Source: Mactromeris polynyma (Eukaryota; Mollusca; Bivalvia; Venerida; Mactridae). From it: a stretch of 64,000 nucleotides of DNA. The position numbers and the translations under genes are program-made. The notes beneath the pieces were generated by a model. The model ran no database searches. It saw only the letters and a program-made list of their open reading frames with translations, and was not told where the DNA came from. Shown here in pieces: positions 36,252 through 49,557 of this stretch (position 1 is its first letter; each line of letters starts with the position of its first letter). Location: positions 8,373,904 through 8,437,903 of the forward strand of contig JASFXZ010000018.1 of the NCBI GenBank assembly GCA_032209605.1. The letters are read 5' to 3'.

Positions 36252-36449
36252 AATGCGGTTTTCCAACGAAGTATAACAACAGCATTGAGTGGAACACTCC
36301 GAGTTCAGCAGTTGAGTTCAATAAGACATTGTCGTACAGATGTAAAACTGGTTATGGCCTGAGCAATAGCATATCTAATTACACACTACGTACAGACACG
36401 TGTTCAGAAAATGGAACGTTCGAAAAAATACAAGCATGTGTTGTGGTCG
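36252..36449 (+). CDS. CCP exon 5 (doublet second)
   Basis: CGFP start. WNTPSS removes the NTT sequon. Ending FEKIQACVVV. Confidence 0.88.
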
Positions 36450-37287
36450 GTAAGTCGTTACATTGTTGTCAAGTTATTGGCGGTTATAATGATATCTTTC
36501 ATCCCACGGTTTTATAATGATTAATTCGAAGTGTGTTTACCGCATTTAGACGAAAAATTAATCTCTAGAGAAAATATTAATACATCGAAACACGATTATA
36601 ACAAATTTCTGGGGACCTGGAGATTTATTTCGTTATATCCATACTTCGTTATATCCATACAGCGACATTTCATTGTAAAGAAATAAATTTTGTTATTACA
36701 TCCATTACTGTTGGCTTGTTTTTTTTACACCTGATCTGGATTTGTGGGTAATCACATGATACAGACAGAACATGCATTGTATTTTTGAATTTCCTTTTAA
36801 CAGAGTATGCTTGCATTAACCTATGCATTTTGGACCCACAAAATACTATGTTATATCCAAAATTATGCTTTATCCAAATTTATTATAACTGTATAATGAA
36901 ATAATACAATAAAGACGAGCTTGGTCGGGGAATATAAATTACTACATACTATCCAATTATTCGTTATATCCGAGTACGTTTTAAATGTGTTCAACTGTAA
37001 ATGGAAAAAATGAACATTAATTTGATAGAGGGAATGGCGAGAGAGAGAGAGGGTGTGTGTGTTTGTGCGACTGTGCGTTTTCTTGCTAGTTTGTGTGCTA
37101 TGTGTGCAACGTGTGCGTGCGTGTGTGATTATGTGTGTCTGTGTGCCTTTGTGTGTGAAAAAGAGATCGCCAAATATGAGACTGAGATATTATGTTCGAG
37201 TGATACATATTTTCTTTCGGCAATTTATTTAGAGCAGTGCAAAATGTGTTTACTGTTATTGAAATATTGTTCTCTTCCAATTTGTAG

Positions 37288-37485
37288 AATGCGGTATTCC
37301 AACAAAGTATAACAACAGCATTGAGTGGAACACTACGAGTCCAGCAGTTGAGTTCAATATGACATTGTCGTACAGATGTAAAACTGGTTATGGCCTGAGC
37401 AATAGCATATCTAATTACACACTACGTACAGACACATGTTCAGAAAATGGAACGTTCCAACATATTCAAAAATGTGTTATAGTCA
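37288..37485 (+). CDS. CCP exon 6 (copy of exon 2)
   Basis: Lies 2,739 bp from exon 2 and shares its FNMT variant. The surrounding introns also match. Confidence 0.88.
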
Positions 37486-37618
37486 GTAAGTCGTTCTTAC
37501 ATTGTTGTCAAGTTATTGGCTGAAATAATGATATATTTGTTGTCACGATTTTCTATTTGTATCAAGTTGTGCAAAATGTTTTACTGTTATTGAAATATTG
37601 TTCTCTTCCAACTTGTAG

Positions 37619-37816
37619 AATGTGGTTTTCCAACGAAGTATAACAACAGCATTGAGTGGAACACGACGAGTTCAGCAGTTGAGTTCAATAAGACATTGTC
37701 GTACAGATGTAAAACTGGTTATGGCCTGAGCAATAGCATATCTAATTACACACTACGTACAGACACATGTTCAGAAAATGGAACGTTCCAACATATTCAA
37801 AAATGTGTTGTAGTCA
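37619..37816 (+). CDS. CCP exon 7 (copy of exon 3)
   Basis: Lies 2,739 bp from exon 3. The first Cys codon is TGT instead of TGC, a synonymous difference. Ending FQHIQKCVVV. Confidence 0.88.
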
Positions 37817-38659
37817 GTAAGTCGTTTTTACATTGTTGTCAATTTATTGGCGGGTATAATGATATCTTTCATCCCACGGTTTTAAAATGATTAATTCGAA
37901 GTGTGTTAACCGCATTTAGACGACAATTAGTCTCTATAGAAAATATTAATACAGCGAAACACGATAATAACTAATTTCTTGGGACCTGCAGATTTATTTC
38001 GTTATATCCATACTCTGTTATAACCATACAGCGACATTTCGTTAAAATTGTATAGATATAAATTTTGTTATTACATCCATTACTGTTGGCTTGTTTATTG
38101 TTTACACCTGAACTAGATGTGTGTGTAATCATGATACAGAATATTCATTGTATTTGTGAATTACGTTATAACAGAGTACGTTTGCATTAAAGTATGCCTT
38201 TTGGGACCCACACAATACTATGTTATATCCAAAATTATGCTTTGTCCAAATTCATTATAACTATATAATGAAAAAATACAATAAAGAAGAGCTTGGTCGG
38301 GGAATATAAATTAATACATACTATCCAATTTTTCGTTATAACCGAGTACGTTTTAAGTGTGTTCAACTGTAAATGGAAAAAAAATGAACATTAATTTGAT
38401 AGAGGGAATGGCGAGAGAGAGAGAGGGTGTGTGTGTTTGTGCGACTGTGCGTTTTCTTGCGTATTGTGTGCTATATGTGCAACGTGTGCGTGCTTGTGTG
38501 ATTATGTGTGTCTGTATGCCTTTGTGTGTGAGAAAGAGATCGCCAAATATGAGACTGAGGAAATATGTTCGTGTGATACATAATTTCTTTCGGCAATTTG
38601 TATAGAGCAGTGAAAAATCTTTTACTGTTATTGAAATATTGTTCTCGTCCAATTTGTAG

Positions 38660-38857
38660 AATGCGGCAGTCCAACAAAGTATAACAACAGCATTGAGTGG
38701 AACACTACGAGTCCAGTAGTTGAGTTCAATAAGACATTGTCGTACAGATGTAAAACTGGTTATGGCCTGAGCAATAGCATATCTAATTACACACTACGTA
38801 CAGACACATGTTCAGAAAATGGAACGTTCCAACTTATTCAAAAATGTGTTATAGTCA
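38660..38857 (+). CDS. CCP exon 8 (copy of exon 4)
   Basis: Lies 2,739 bp from exon 4, CGSP subtype. FQLIQ replaces FQHIQ. Confidence 0.88.
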
Positions 38858-38990
38858 GTAAGTCGTTCTTACATTGTTGTCAAGTTATTGACTGGAATAA
38901 TGATATATTTTTTGTTACGATTTTCTATTTGTATCAAGTTGTGCAAAATGGTTTACTGTTATTGAAATATTGTTCTCTTCCAATTTGTAG

Positions 38991-39188
38991 AATGCGGTTT
39001 TCCAACGAAGTATAACAACAGCATTGAGTGGAACACTCCGAGTTCAGCAGTTGAGTTCAATAAGACATTGTCGTACAGATGTAAAACTGGTTATGGCCTG
39101 AGCAATAGCATATCTAATTACACACTACGTACAGACACGTGTTCAGAAAATGGAATGTTCGAAAAAATACAAGCATGTGTTGTGGTCG
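38991..39188 (+). CDS. CCP exon 9 (copy of exon 5)
   Basis: Lies 2,739 bp from exon 5. NGMF in place of NGTF removes that sequon. Ending FEKIQACVVV. Confidence 0.87.
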
Positions 39189-40028
39189 GTAAGTCGTTAC
39201 ATTGTTGTCAAGTTATTGGCGGTTATAATGATATCTTTCATCCCACGGTTTTATAATGATTAATTCGAAGTGTGTTTACCGAATTTAGACGAAAAATTAA
39301 TCTCTAGAGAAAATATTAATACATCGAAACACGATTATAACAAATTTCTGGGGACCTGGAGATTTATTTCGTTATATCCATACTTCGTTATATCCATACA
39401 GCGACATTTCATTGTAAAGAAATAAATTTTGTTATTACATCCATTACTGTTGGCTTGGTATTTTTTTACACCTGATCTGGATTTGTGTGTAATCACATGA
39501 TACAGACAGAACATGCATTGTATTTTTGAATTTCGTTTTAACAGAGTATGCTTGTATTAACCTATGCATTTTGGACCCACAAAATACTATCTTATATCTA
39601 AAATTATGCTTTATCCAAATTTATTATAACTATATAATGAAAGAATATAATATAGAAGAGCTTGGTCGGGGAATATAAATTACTACATACTATCCAATTT
39701 TTCGTTATAACCGAGTACGTTTTAAACGTGTTCAACTGTAAATGGTAAAAATGAACATTAATTTGAGAGAGGGAATGGCGCGACAGTGAGAGAGTCTCTG
39801 TGTGGGTGTGATTGTGCGTTTTCTTGCGAGTTTGTGTGCTATGTGTGCAACGTGTGCGTGCGTGTGTGATTAGGTGTGTCTGTGTGCCTTTGTGTGTGAA
39901 AAAGAGATCGCCAAATATAAGACTGAGGTATTATGTTCGAGTGATACATATTTTCGTTCGGCAATTTGTTTAGAGCAGTGCAAAATGTGTTTACTGTTAT
40001 TGAAATATTGTTCTCTTCCAATTTGTAG

Positions 40029-40082
40029 AATGCGGTATTCCAACAAAGTATAACAACAGCATTGAGTGGAACACTACGAGTC
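40029..40082 (+). pseudogene. Truncated CCP exon 10
   Basis: The acceptor and first 54 bp remain (through EWNTTS). A 145-bp deletion then joins ACGAGTC to TAAGTCG, removing Cys2-Cys4 and the G of the donor GT. Reading on would run through the short intron to a stop in the next exon. Confidence 0.9.
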
Positions 40083-40212
40083 TAAGTCGTTCTTACATTG
40101 TTGTCAAGTTATTGGCTGGAATAATGATATATTTTGTCACGATTTTCTATTTGTATCAAGTTGTGCAAAATGTTTTACTGTTATTGAAATATTGTTCTCT
40201 TCCAATTTGTAG

Positions 40213-40410
40213 AATGCGGTTTTCCAACGAAGTATAACAACAGCATTGAGTGGAACACTACGAGTTCAGCAGTTGAGTTCAATAAGACATTGTCGTACAA
40301 GTGTAAAACTGGTTATGGCCTGAGCAATAGCATATCTAATTACACACTACGTACAGACACATGTTCAGAAAATGGAACGTTCGAAAAAATACAAGCATGT
40401 GTTGTGGTCG
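40213..40410 (+). CDS. CCP exon 11
   Basis: CGFP type. SYKC replaces SYRC next to Cys2. Ending FEKIQACVVV. Follows truncated exon 10. Confidence 0.87.
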
Positions 40411-41249
40411 GTAAGTCGTTACATTGTTGTCAAGTTATTGGCGGTTATAATGATATCTTTCATCCCACGGTTTTATAATGATTAATTCGAAGTTTGTTTA
40501 CCGCATTTAGACTAAAAATTAGTCTCTAGAGAAAATATTAATACATCGGAAAACGATTATAACAAATTTCTGGGGACCTAGAGATTTATTTCGTTATATC
40601 CATACTGTGTTATATCCATACAGCGACATTTCGTTGTAAAGATATAAATTTTGTTATTACATCAATTACTGTTGGCTTGTTTTTTTACACCTGATCTGGA
40701 TTTGTGTGTAATCACATGATACAGACAGAACATGCATTGTATTTTTGTATTTCCTTTTAACAGAGTATGCTTGCATTAACCTATGCATTTTGGACCCACA
40801 ACATACTATCTTATATCCAAAATTATGCTTTATCCAAATTTATTATAAATGTATAATGAAAGAATACAATATAGAAGAGCTTGGTCGGGGAATATAAATT
40901 ACTACATACTATCCAATTTTCCGTTATAACCGAGTACGTTTTAAGTGTGTTCAACTGTAAATGCTAAAAAAGAACATTAATTTGAGAGAGGGAATGGCGC
41001 GACAGAGAGAGAGAGTCTCTGTGTGGGTGTGACTGTGCGTTTTCTTGCGAGTTTGTGTGCTATGTGTGCAACGTGTGCGTGCGTGTGTGATTAGGTGTGT
41101 CTGTGTGCCTTTGTGTGTGAAAAAGAGATCGCCAAATATAAGACTGAGGTATAATGTTCGAGTGATACATATTTTCGTTCGGCAATTTGTTTAGAGCAGT
41201 GCAAAATGTGTTTACTGTTATTGAAATATTGTTCTCTTCCAATTTGTAG

Positions 41250-41303
41250 AATGCGGTATTCCAACAAAGTATAACAACAGCATTGAGTGGAACACTACGA
41301 GTC
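41250..41303 (+). pseudogene. Truncated CCP exon 12
   Basis: Same 145-bp deletion and junction as exon 10, in the adjacent 1.22-kb unit. Confidence 0.9.
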
Positions 41304-41433
41304 TAAGTCGTTCTTACATTGTTGTCAAGTTATTGGCTGGAATAATGATATATTTTGTCACGATTTTCTATTTGTATCAAGTTGTGCAAAATGTTTGACT
41401 GTTATTGAAATATTGTTCTCTTCCAATTTGTAG

Positions 41434-41631
41434 AATGCGGTTTTCCAACGAAGTATAACAACAGCATTGAGTGGAACACGACGAGTTCAGCAGTTGAGTT
41501 CAATAAGACATTGTCGTACAGATGTAAAACTGGTTATGGCCTGAGCAATAGCATATCTAATTACACACTACGTACAGACACATGTTCAGAAAATGGAACG
41601 TTCCAACATATTCAAAAATGTGTTATAGTCA
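41434..41631 (+). CDS. CCP exon 13
   Basis: CGFP type with ACGACGAGT codons before SAVEF. Ending FQHIQKCVIV. Confidence 0.87.
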
Positions 41632-42468
41632 GTAAGTCGTTTTTACATTGTTGTCAAGTTATTGGCGGGTATAATGATATCTTTCATCCCACGGTTTTAT
41701 AATGATTAATTCGAAGTGTGTTTACCGCATTTAGACGAAAAATTAGTCTCTAGAGAAAATATTAATACATCGGAAAACGATTATAACAAATTTCTGGGGA
41801 CCTAGAGATTTATTTCGTTATATCCATACTGTGTTATATCCATACAGCGACATTTCATTGTAAAGATATAAATTTTGTTATTACATCCATTACTGTTGGC
41901 TTGTTTATTGTTTACACCTGAACTAGATGTGTGTGTAATCATGATTCAGAATATTAATTGTATTTGTGAATTACGTTATAACAGAGTACGTTTGCATTAA
42001 AGTATGCCTTTTGGGACCCACACAATACTATGTTATATCCAAAATTATGCTTTATCCAAATTCATTATAACTATATAATGAAAAAATACAATAAGGAAGA
42101 GCTTGGTCGGGGAATATAAATTAATACATACTATCCAATCTTTCGTTATAACCGAGTACGTTTTAAGTGTGTTCGACTGTAAATGGAAAAAAAAGAACAT
42201 TAATTTGATAGAGGGAATGGCGAGAGAGAGAGAGGGTGTGTGTGTTTGTGCGACTGTGCGTTTTCTTGCGTATTGTGTGCTATATGTGCAACGTGTGCGT
42301 GCTTGTGTGATTATGTGTGTCTGTGTGCCTTTGTGTGTGAGAAAGAGATCGCCAAATATGAGACTGAGGAAATATGTTCGTGTGATACATAATTTCTTTC
42401 GGCAATTTGTATAGAGCAGTGAAAAATCTTTTACTGTTATTGAAATATTGTTCTCGTCCAATTTGTAG

Positions 42469-42666
42469 AATGCGGTATTCCAACAAAGTATAACAACAGC
42501 ATTGAGTGGAACACTACGAGTCCAGCAGTTGAGTTCAATAAGACATTGTCGTACAGATGTAAAACTGGTTATGGCCTGAGCAATAGCATATCTAATTACA
42601 CACTACGTACAGACACATGTTCAGAAAATGGAACGTTCCAACATATTCAAAAATGTGTTATAGTCA
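42469..42666 (+). CDS. CCP exon 14 (doublet first)
   Basis: CGIP type with TTSPAVEFNKT and FQHIQKCVIV. First exon of the trio of doublets that recurs at 51614 and 59204. Confidence 0.88.
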
Positions 42667-42799
42667 GTAAGTCGTTCTTACATTGTTGTCAAGTTATTGG
42701 CTGGAATAATGATATATTTTTTGTCACGATTTTCTATTTGTATCAAGTTGTGCAAAATGTTTTACTGTTATTGAAATATTGTTCTCTTCCAATTTGTAG

Positions 42800-42997
42800 A
42801 ATGCGGTTTTCCAACGAAGTATAACAACAGCATTGAGTGGAACACTACGAGTTCAGCAGTTGAGTTCAATAAGACATTGTCGTACAGATGTAAAACTGGT
42901 TATGGCCTGAGCAATAGCATATCTAATAACACACTACGTACAGACACATGTTCAGAAAATGGAACGTTCCAACATATTCAAAAATGTGTTATAGTCA
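42800..42997 (+). CDS. CCP exon 15 (doublet second)
   Basis: CGFP type. SNNTL in place of SNYTL, sequon retained. Confidence 0.88.
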
Positions 42998-43835
42998 GTA
43001 AGTCGTTTTTACATTGTTGTCAAGTTATTGGCGGGTATAATGATATCTTTCATCCCACGGTTTTATAATGATTAATTCGAAGTGTGTTTACCGCATTTAG
43101 ACGACAATTAGTCTCTATAGAAAATATTAATACAGCGAAACACGATAATAACTAATTTCTTGGGACCTGCAGATTTATTTCGTTATATCCATACTGTGTT
43201 ATATCCATACAGCGACATTTCATTGTAAAGATATAAATTTTGTCATTACATCCATTACTGTTGGCTTGTTTATTGTTTACACCTGAACTAGATGTGTGTG
43301 TAATCATGATACAGAATATTAATTGTATTTGTGAATTACGTTATAACAGAGTACGTTTGCATTAAAGTATGCCTTTTGGGACCAACACAATACTATGTTA
43401 TATCCAAAATTATGCTTTATCCAAATTCATTATAACTATATAATGAAAAAATACAATAAGGAAGAGCTTGGTCGGGGAATATAAATTAATACATACTATC
43501 CAATCTTTCGTTATAACCGAGTACGTTTTAAGTGTGTTCAACTGTAAATGGAAAACAAAGAACATTAATTTGATAGAGGGAATGGCGAGAGAGAGAGAGA
43601 GGGTGTGTGTGTTTGTGCGACTGTGCGTTTTCTTGCGTATTGTGTGCTATATGTGCAACGTGTGCGTGCTTGTGTGATTATGTGTGTCTGTGTGCCTTTG
43701 TGTGTGAGAAAGAGATCGCCAAATATGAGACTGAGGAAATATGTTCGTGTGATACATAATTTCTTTCGGCAATTTGTATAGAGCAGTGAAAAATCTTTTA
43801 CTGTTATTGAAATATTGTTCTCGTCCAATTTGTAG

Positions 43836-44033
43836 AATGCGGCATTCCAACAAAGTATAACAACAGCATTGAGTGGAACACTACGAGTCCAGCAGTGGAG
43901 TTCAATAAGACATTGTCGTACAGATGTAAAACTGGTTATGGCCTGAGCAATAGCATATCTAATTACACACTACGTACAGACAAATGTTCAGAAAATGGAA
44001 CGTTCCAACATATTCAAAAATGTGTTATAGTCA
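43836..44033 (+). CDS. CCP exon 16 (doublet first)
   Basis: CGIP with GGC/ATT codons. TDKC replaces TDTC next to Cys3, unique in the window. Confidence 0.88.
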
Positions 44034-44166
44034 GTAAGTCGTTCTTACATTGTTGTCAAGTTATTGGCTGGAATAATGATATATTTTTTGTCACGATTTT
44101 CTATTTGTATCAAGTTGTGCAAAATGTTTTACTGTTATTGAAATATTGTTCTCTTCCAATTTGTAG

Positions 44167-44364
44167 AATGCGGTTTTCCAACGAAGTATAACAACAGCAT
44201 CGAGTGGAACACTACGAGTTCAGCAGTTGAGTTCAATAAGACATTATCGTACAGATGTAAAACTGGTTATGGCCTGAGCAATAGCATATCTAATTACACA
44301 CTACGTACAGACACATGTTCAGAAAATGGAGCGTTCCAACATATTCAAAAATGTGTTATAGTCA
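44167..44364 (+). CDS. CCP exon 17 (doublet second)
   Basis: CGFP type. NGAF replaces NGTF and removes the sequon. Confidence 0.88.
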
Positions 44365-45209
44365 GTAAGTCGTTTTTACATTGTTGTCAAGTTATTGGCG
44401 GGTATAATGATATCTTTCATCCCACGGTTTTATAATGATTAATTCGAAGTGTGTTTACCGCATTTAGACGACAATTAGTCTCTATAGAAAATATTAATAC
44501 AGCGAAACACGATTATAACTAATTTCTTGGGACCTGCAGATTTATTTCGTTATATCCATACTGTGTTATATCCATACAGCGACATTTCGTTAAAATTGTA
44601 TAGATATAAATTTTGTCATTACATCCATTACTGTTGGCTTGTTTATTGTTTACACCTGAACTAGATGTGTGTGTAATCATGATACAGAATATTCATTGTA
44701 TTTGTGAATTACGTTATAACAGAGTACGTTTGCATTAAAGTATGCCTTTTGGGACCCACACAATACTATGTTATATCCAAAATTATGCTTTATCCAAATT
44801 CATTATAACTATATAATGAAAAAATACAATAAGGAAGAGCTTGGTCGGGGAACATAAATTAATACATACTATCCAATTTTTCGTTATAACCGAGTACGTT
44901 TTAAGTGTGTTCAACTGTAAATGGAAAAAAAATGAACATTAATTTGATAGAGGGAATGGCGGGAGAGAGAGAGAGGGTGTGTGTGTTTGTGCGACTGTGC
45001 GTTTTCTTGCGTATTGTGTGCTATATGTGCAACGTGTGCGTGCTTGTGTGATTATGTGTGTCTGTTTGCCTTTGTGTGTGAGAAAGAGATCGCCAAATAT
45101 GAGACTGAGGAAATATGTTCGTGTGATACATAATTTCTTTCGGCAATTTGTATAGAGCAGTGAAAAGTCTTTTACTGTTATTGAAATATTGTTCTCGTCC
45201 AATTTGTAG

Positions 45210-45407
45210 AATGCGGTATTCCAACAAAGTATAACAACAGCATTGAGTGGAACACTACGAGTCCAGCAGTTGAGTTCAATAAGACATTGTCGTACAGATG
45301 TAAAACTGGTTATGGCCTGAGCAATAGCATATCTAATTACACACTACGTACAGACACATGTTCAGAAAATGGAACGTTTCAACATATTCAAAAATGTGTT
45401 ATAGTCA
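45210..45407 (+). CDS. CCP exon 18 (doublet first)
   Basis: CGIP type. The following short intron is 131 bp, two bases shorter than in most doublets, as in the doublets with truncated first exons. Confidence 0.88.
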
Positions 45408-45538
45408 GTAAGTCGTTCTTACATTGTTGTCAAGTTATTGGCTGGAATAATGATATATTTTGTCACGATTTTCTATTTGTATCAAGTTGTGCAAAATGTT
45501 TTACTGTTATTGAAATATTGTTCTCTTCCAATTTGTAG

Positions 45539-45736
45539 AATGCGGTTTTCCAACGAAGTATAACAACAGCATTGAGTGGAACACTACGAGTTCAGCAGTT
45601 GAGTTCAATAAGACATTGTCGTACAGATGTAAAACTGGTTATGGCCTGAGCAATAGCATATCTAATTACACACTACGTACAGACACATGTTCAGAAAATG
45701 GAACGTTCCAACATATTCAAAAATGTGTTATAGTCA
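45539..45736 (+). CDS. CCP exon 19 (doublet second)
   Basis: CGFP type, consensus sequence, ending FQHIQKCVIV. Confidence 0.88.
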
Positions 45737-46581
45737 GTAAGTCGTTTTTACATTGTTGTCAAGTTATTGGCGGGTATAATGATATCTTTCATCCCACGGT
45801 TTTATAATGATTAATTCGAAGTGTGTTTACCGCATTTAGACGACAATTAGTCTCTATAGAAAATATTAATACAGCGAAACACGATAATAACTAATTTCTT
45901 GGGACCTGCAGATTTATTTCGTTATATCCATACTGTGTTATATCCATACAGCGACATTTCGTTAAAATTGTATAGATATAAATTTTGTCATTACATCCAT
46001 TACTGTTGGCTTGTTTATTGTTTACACCTGAACTAGATGTGTGTGTAATCATGATACAGAATATTCATTGTATTTGTGAATTACGTTATAACAGAGTACG
46101 TTTGCATTAAAGTATGCCTTTTGGGACTCACACAATACTATGTTATATCCAAAATTATGCTTTATCCAAATTCATTATAACTATATAATGAAAAAATACA
46201 ATAAGGAAGAGCTTGGTCGGGGAATATAAATTAATACATACTATCCAATTTTTCGTTATAACCGAGTACGTTTTAAGTGTGTTCAACTGTAAATGGAAAA
46301 AAATGAACATTAATTTGATAGAGGGAATGGCGGGAGAGAGAGAGAGGGTGTGTGTGTTTGTGCGACTGTGCGTTTTCTTGCGTATTGTGTGCTATATGTG
46401 CAACGTGTGCGTGCGTGTGTGATTAGGTGTGTCTGTGTGCCTTTGTGTGTGAAAAAGAGATCGCCAAATATGTGACTGAGGTATTATGTTCGAGTGATAC
46501 ATATTTTCTTTCGGCAATTTGTTTAGAGCAGTGCAAAATGTGTTTACTGTTATTGAAATATTGTTCTCTTCCAATTTGTAG

Positions 46582-46635
46582 AATGCGGTATTCCAACAAA
46601 GTATAACAACAGCATTGAGTGGAACACTACGAGTC
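46582..46635 (+). pseudogene. Truncated CCP exon 20
   Basis: Shared deletion junction GAGTC/TAAGTCG. The short intron reads GTCTCGAATAATG instead of GGCTGGAATAATG. Confidence 0.9.
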
Positions 46636-46765
46636 TAAGTCGTTCTTACATTGTTGTCAAGTTATTGTCTCGAATAATGATATATTTTGTCACGATTTTC
46701 TATTTGTATCAAGTTGTGCAAAATGTTTTACTGTTATTGAAATATTGTTCTCTTCCAATTTGTAG

Positions 46766-46963
46766 AATGCGGTTTTCCAACGAAGTATAACAACAGCATT
46801 GAGTGGAACACGACGAGTTCAGCAGTTGAGTTCAATAAGACATTGTCGTACAGATGTAAAACTGGTTATGGCCTGAGCAATAGCATATCTAATTACACAC
46901 TACGTACAGACACATGTTCAGAAAATGGAACGTTCCAACATATTCAAAAATGTGTTATAGTCA
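46766..46963 (+). CDS. CCP exon 21
   Basis: CGFP type. Its donor-side intron starts like a first-exon intron (GTTCTTACATTG, GGCTGGAATAATG) before switching to long-intron sequence, a recombination footprint. Confidence 0.87.
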
Positions 46964-47807
46964 GTAAGTCGTTCTTACATTGTTGTCAAGTTATTGGCTG
47001 GAATAATGATATCTTTCATCCCACGGTTTTATAATGATTAATTCGAAGTGTGTTTACCGCATTTAGACGACAATTAGTCTCTATAGAAAATATTAATACA
47101 TCGAAACACGATAATAACTAATTTCTTTGGACCTGCAGATTTATTTCGTTATATCCATACTGTGTTATATCCATACAGCGACATTTCGTTAAAATTGTAT
47201 AGATATAAGTTTTGTTATTATATCCATTACTGTTGGCTTGTTTATTGTTTACACCTGAACTAGATGTGTGTGTAATCATGATACAGAATATTAATTGTAT
47301 TTGTGAATTACGTTATAACAGAGTACGTTTGCATTAAAGTATGCCTTTTGGGACCCACACAATACTATGTTATATCCAAAATTATGCTTTATCCAAATTC
47401 ATTATAACTATATAATGAAAAAATACAATAAGGAAGAGCTTGGTCGGGGAATATAAATTAATACATACTATCCAATCTTTCGTTATAACCGAGTACGTTT
47501 TAAGTGTGTTCAACTGTAAATGGAAAACAAAGAACATTAATTTGATAGAGGGAATGGCGAGAGAGAGAGAGAGGGTGTGTGTGTTTGTGCGACTGTGCGT
47601 TTTCTTGCGTATTGTGTGCTATATGTGCAACGTGTGCGTGCTTGTGTGATTATGTGTGTCTGTGTGCCTTTGTGTGTGAGAAAGAGATCGCCAAATATGA
47701 GACTGAGGACATATGTTCGTGTGATACATAATTTCTTTCGGCAATTTGTATAGAGCAGTGAAAAATCTTTTACTGTTATTGAAATATTGTTCTCGTCCAA
47801 TTTGTAG

Positions 47808-48005
47808 AATGCGGCAGTCCAACAAAGTATAACAACAGCATTGAGTGGAACACTACGAGTCCAGTAGTTGAGTTCAATAAGACATTGTCGTACAGATGTA
47901 AAACTGGTTATGGCCTGAGCAATAGCATATCTAATTACACACTACGTACAGACACATGTTCAGAAAATGGAACGTTCCAACATATTCAAAAATGTGTTAT
48001 AGTCA
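47808..48005 (+). CDS. CCP exon 22 (doublet first)
   Basis: CGSP/SPVVEF subtype, shared only with exons 4 and 8. Confidence 0.88.
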
Positions 48006-48138
48006 GTAAGTCGTTCTTACATTGTTGTCAAGTTATTGACTGGAATAATGATATATTTTTTGTCACGATTTTCTATTTGTATCAAGTTGTGCAAAATGGT
48101 TTACTGTTATTGAAATATTGTTCTCTTCCAATTTGTAG

Positions 48139-48336
48139 AATGCGGTTTTCCAACGAAGTATAACAACAGCATTGAGTGGAACACTCCGAGTTCAGCAGTT
48201 GAGTTCAATAAGACATTGTCGTACAGATGTAAAACTGGTTATGGCCTGAGCAATAGCATATCTAATTACACACTACGTACAGACACGTGTTCAGAAAATG
48301 GAACGTTCGAAGGAATACAAGCATGTGTTGTGGTCG
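48139..48336 (+). CDS. CCP exon 23 (doublet second)
   Basis: CGFP, WNTPSS (sequon lost), ending FEGIQACVVV, a third C-terminal variant shared with exons 33 and 44. Confidence 0.88.
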
Positions 48337-49175
48337 GTAAGTCGTTACATTGTTGTCAAGTTATTGGCGGTTATAATGATATCTTTCATCCCACGGTTTT
48401 ATAATGATTAATTCGAAGTGTGTTTACCGCATTTAGACGAAAAATTAATCTCTAGAGAAAATATTAATACATCGAAACACGATCATAACAAATTTCTGGG
48501 GACCTGGAGATTTATTTCGTTATATCCATACTTTGTTATATCCATACAGCGACATTTCATTGTAAAGAAATAAATTTTGTTATTACATCCATTACTGTTG
48601 GCTTGTTTTTTTTTACACCTGATCTGGATTTGTGTGTAAGCACATGATACAGACAGAACATGCATTGTATTTTTGAATTTCGTTTTAACAGAGTATGCTT
48701 GCATTAACCTATGCATTTTGGACCCACAAAATACTATCTTATATCCAAAATTATGCTTTATCCAAATTTATTATAAATGTATAATGAAAGAATACAATAT
48801 AGAAGAGCTTGGTCGCGGAATATAAATTACTACATACTATCCAATTTTTCGTTATAACCGAGTACGTTTTAAGTGTGTTCAACTGTAAATGCTAAAAAAG
48901 AACATTAATTTGAGAGAGGGAACGGCGCGACAGAGAGAGAGTCTCTGTGTGGGTGTGACTGTGCGTTTTCTTGCGAGTTTGTGTGCTATGTGTGCAACGT
49001 GTGCGTGCGTGTATGATTAGGTGTGTCTGTGTGCCTTTGTGTGTGAAAAAGAGATCGCCAAATATAAGACTGAGGTATTATGTTCGAGTGATACATATTT
49101 TCGTTCGGCAATTTGTTTAGAGCAGTGCAAAATGTGTTTACTGTTATTGAAATATTGTTCTCTTCCAATTTGTAG

Positions 49176-49229
49176 AATGCGGTATTCCAACAAAGTATAA
49201 CAACAGCATTGAGTGGAACACTACGAGTC
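49176..49229 (+). pseudogene. Truncated CCP exon 24
   Basis: Shared 145-bp deletion. The following intron has GACTGGAATAATGATATCT. Confidence 0.9.
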
Positions 49230-49359
49230 TAAGTCGTTCTTACATTGTTGTCAAGTTATTGACTGGAATAATGATATCTTTTGTCACGATTTTCTATTTG
49301 TATCAAGTTGTGCAAAATGTTTTACTGTTATTGAAATATTGTTCTCTTCCAATTTGTAG

Positions 49360-49557
49360 AATGCGGTTTTCCAACGAAGTATAACAACAGCATTGAGTGG
49401 AACACTACGAGTTCAGCAGTTGAGTTCAATAAGACATTGTCGTACAGATGTAAAACTGGTTATGGCCTGAGCAATAGCATATCTAATTACACACTACGTA
49501 CAGACACATGTTCAGAAAATGGAACGTTCGAAAAAATACAAGCATGTGTTGTGGTCG
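49360..49557 (+). CDS. CCP exon 25
   Basis: CGFP type, ending FEKIQACVVV. Confidence 0.88.
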
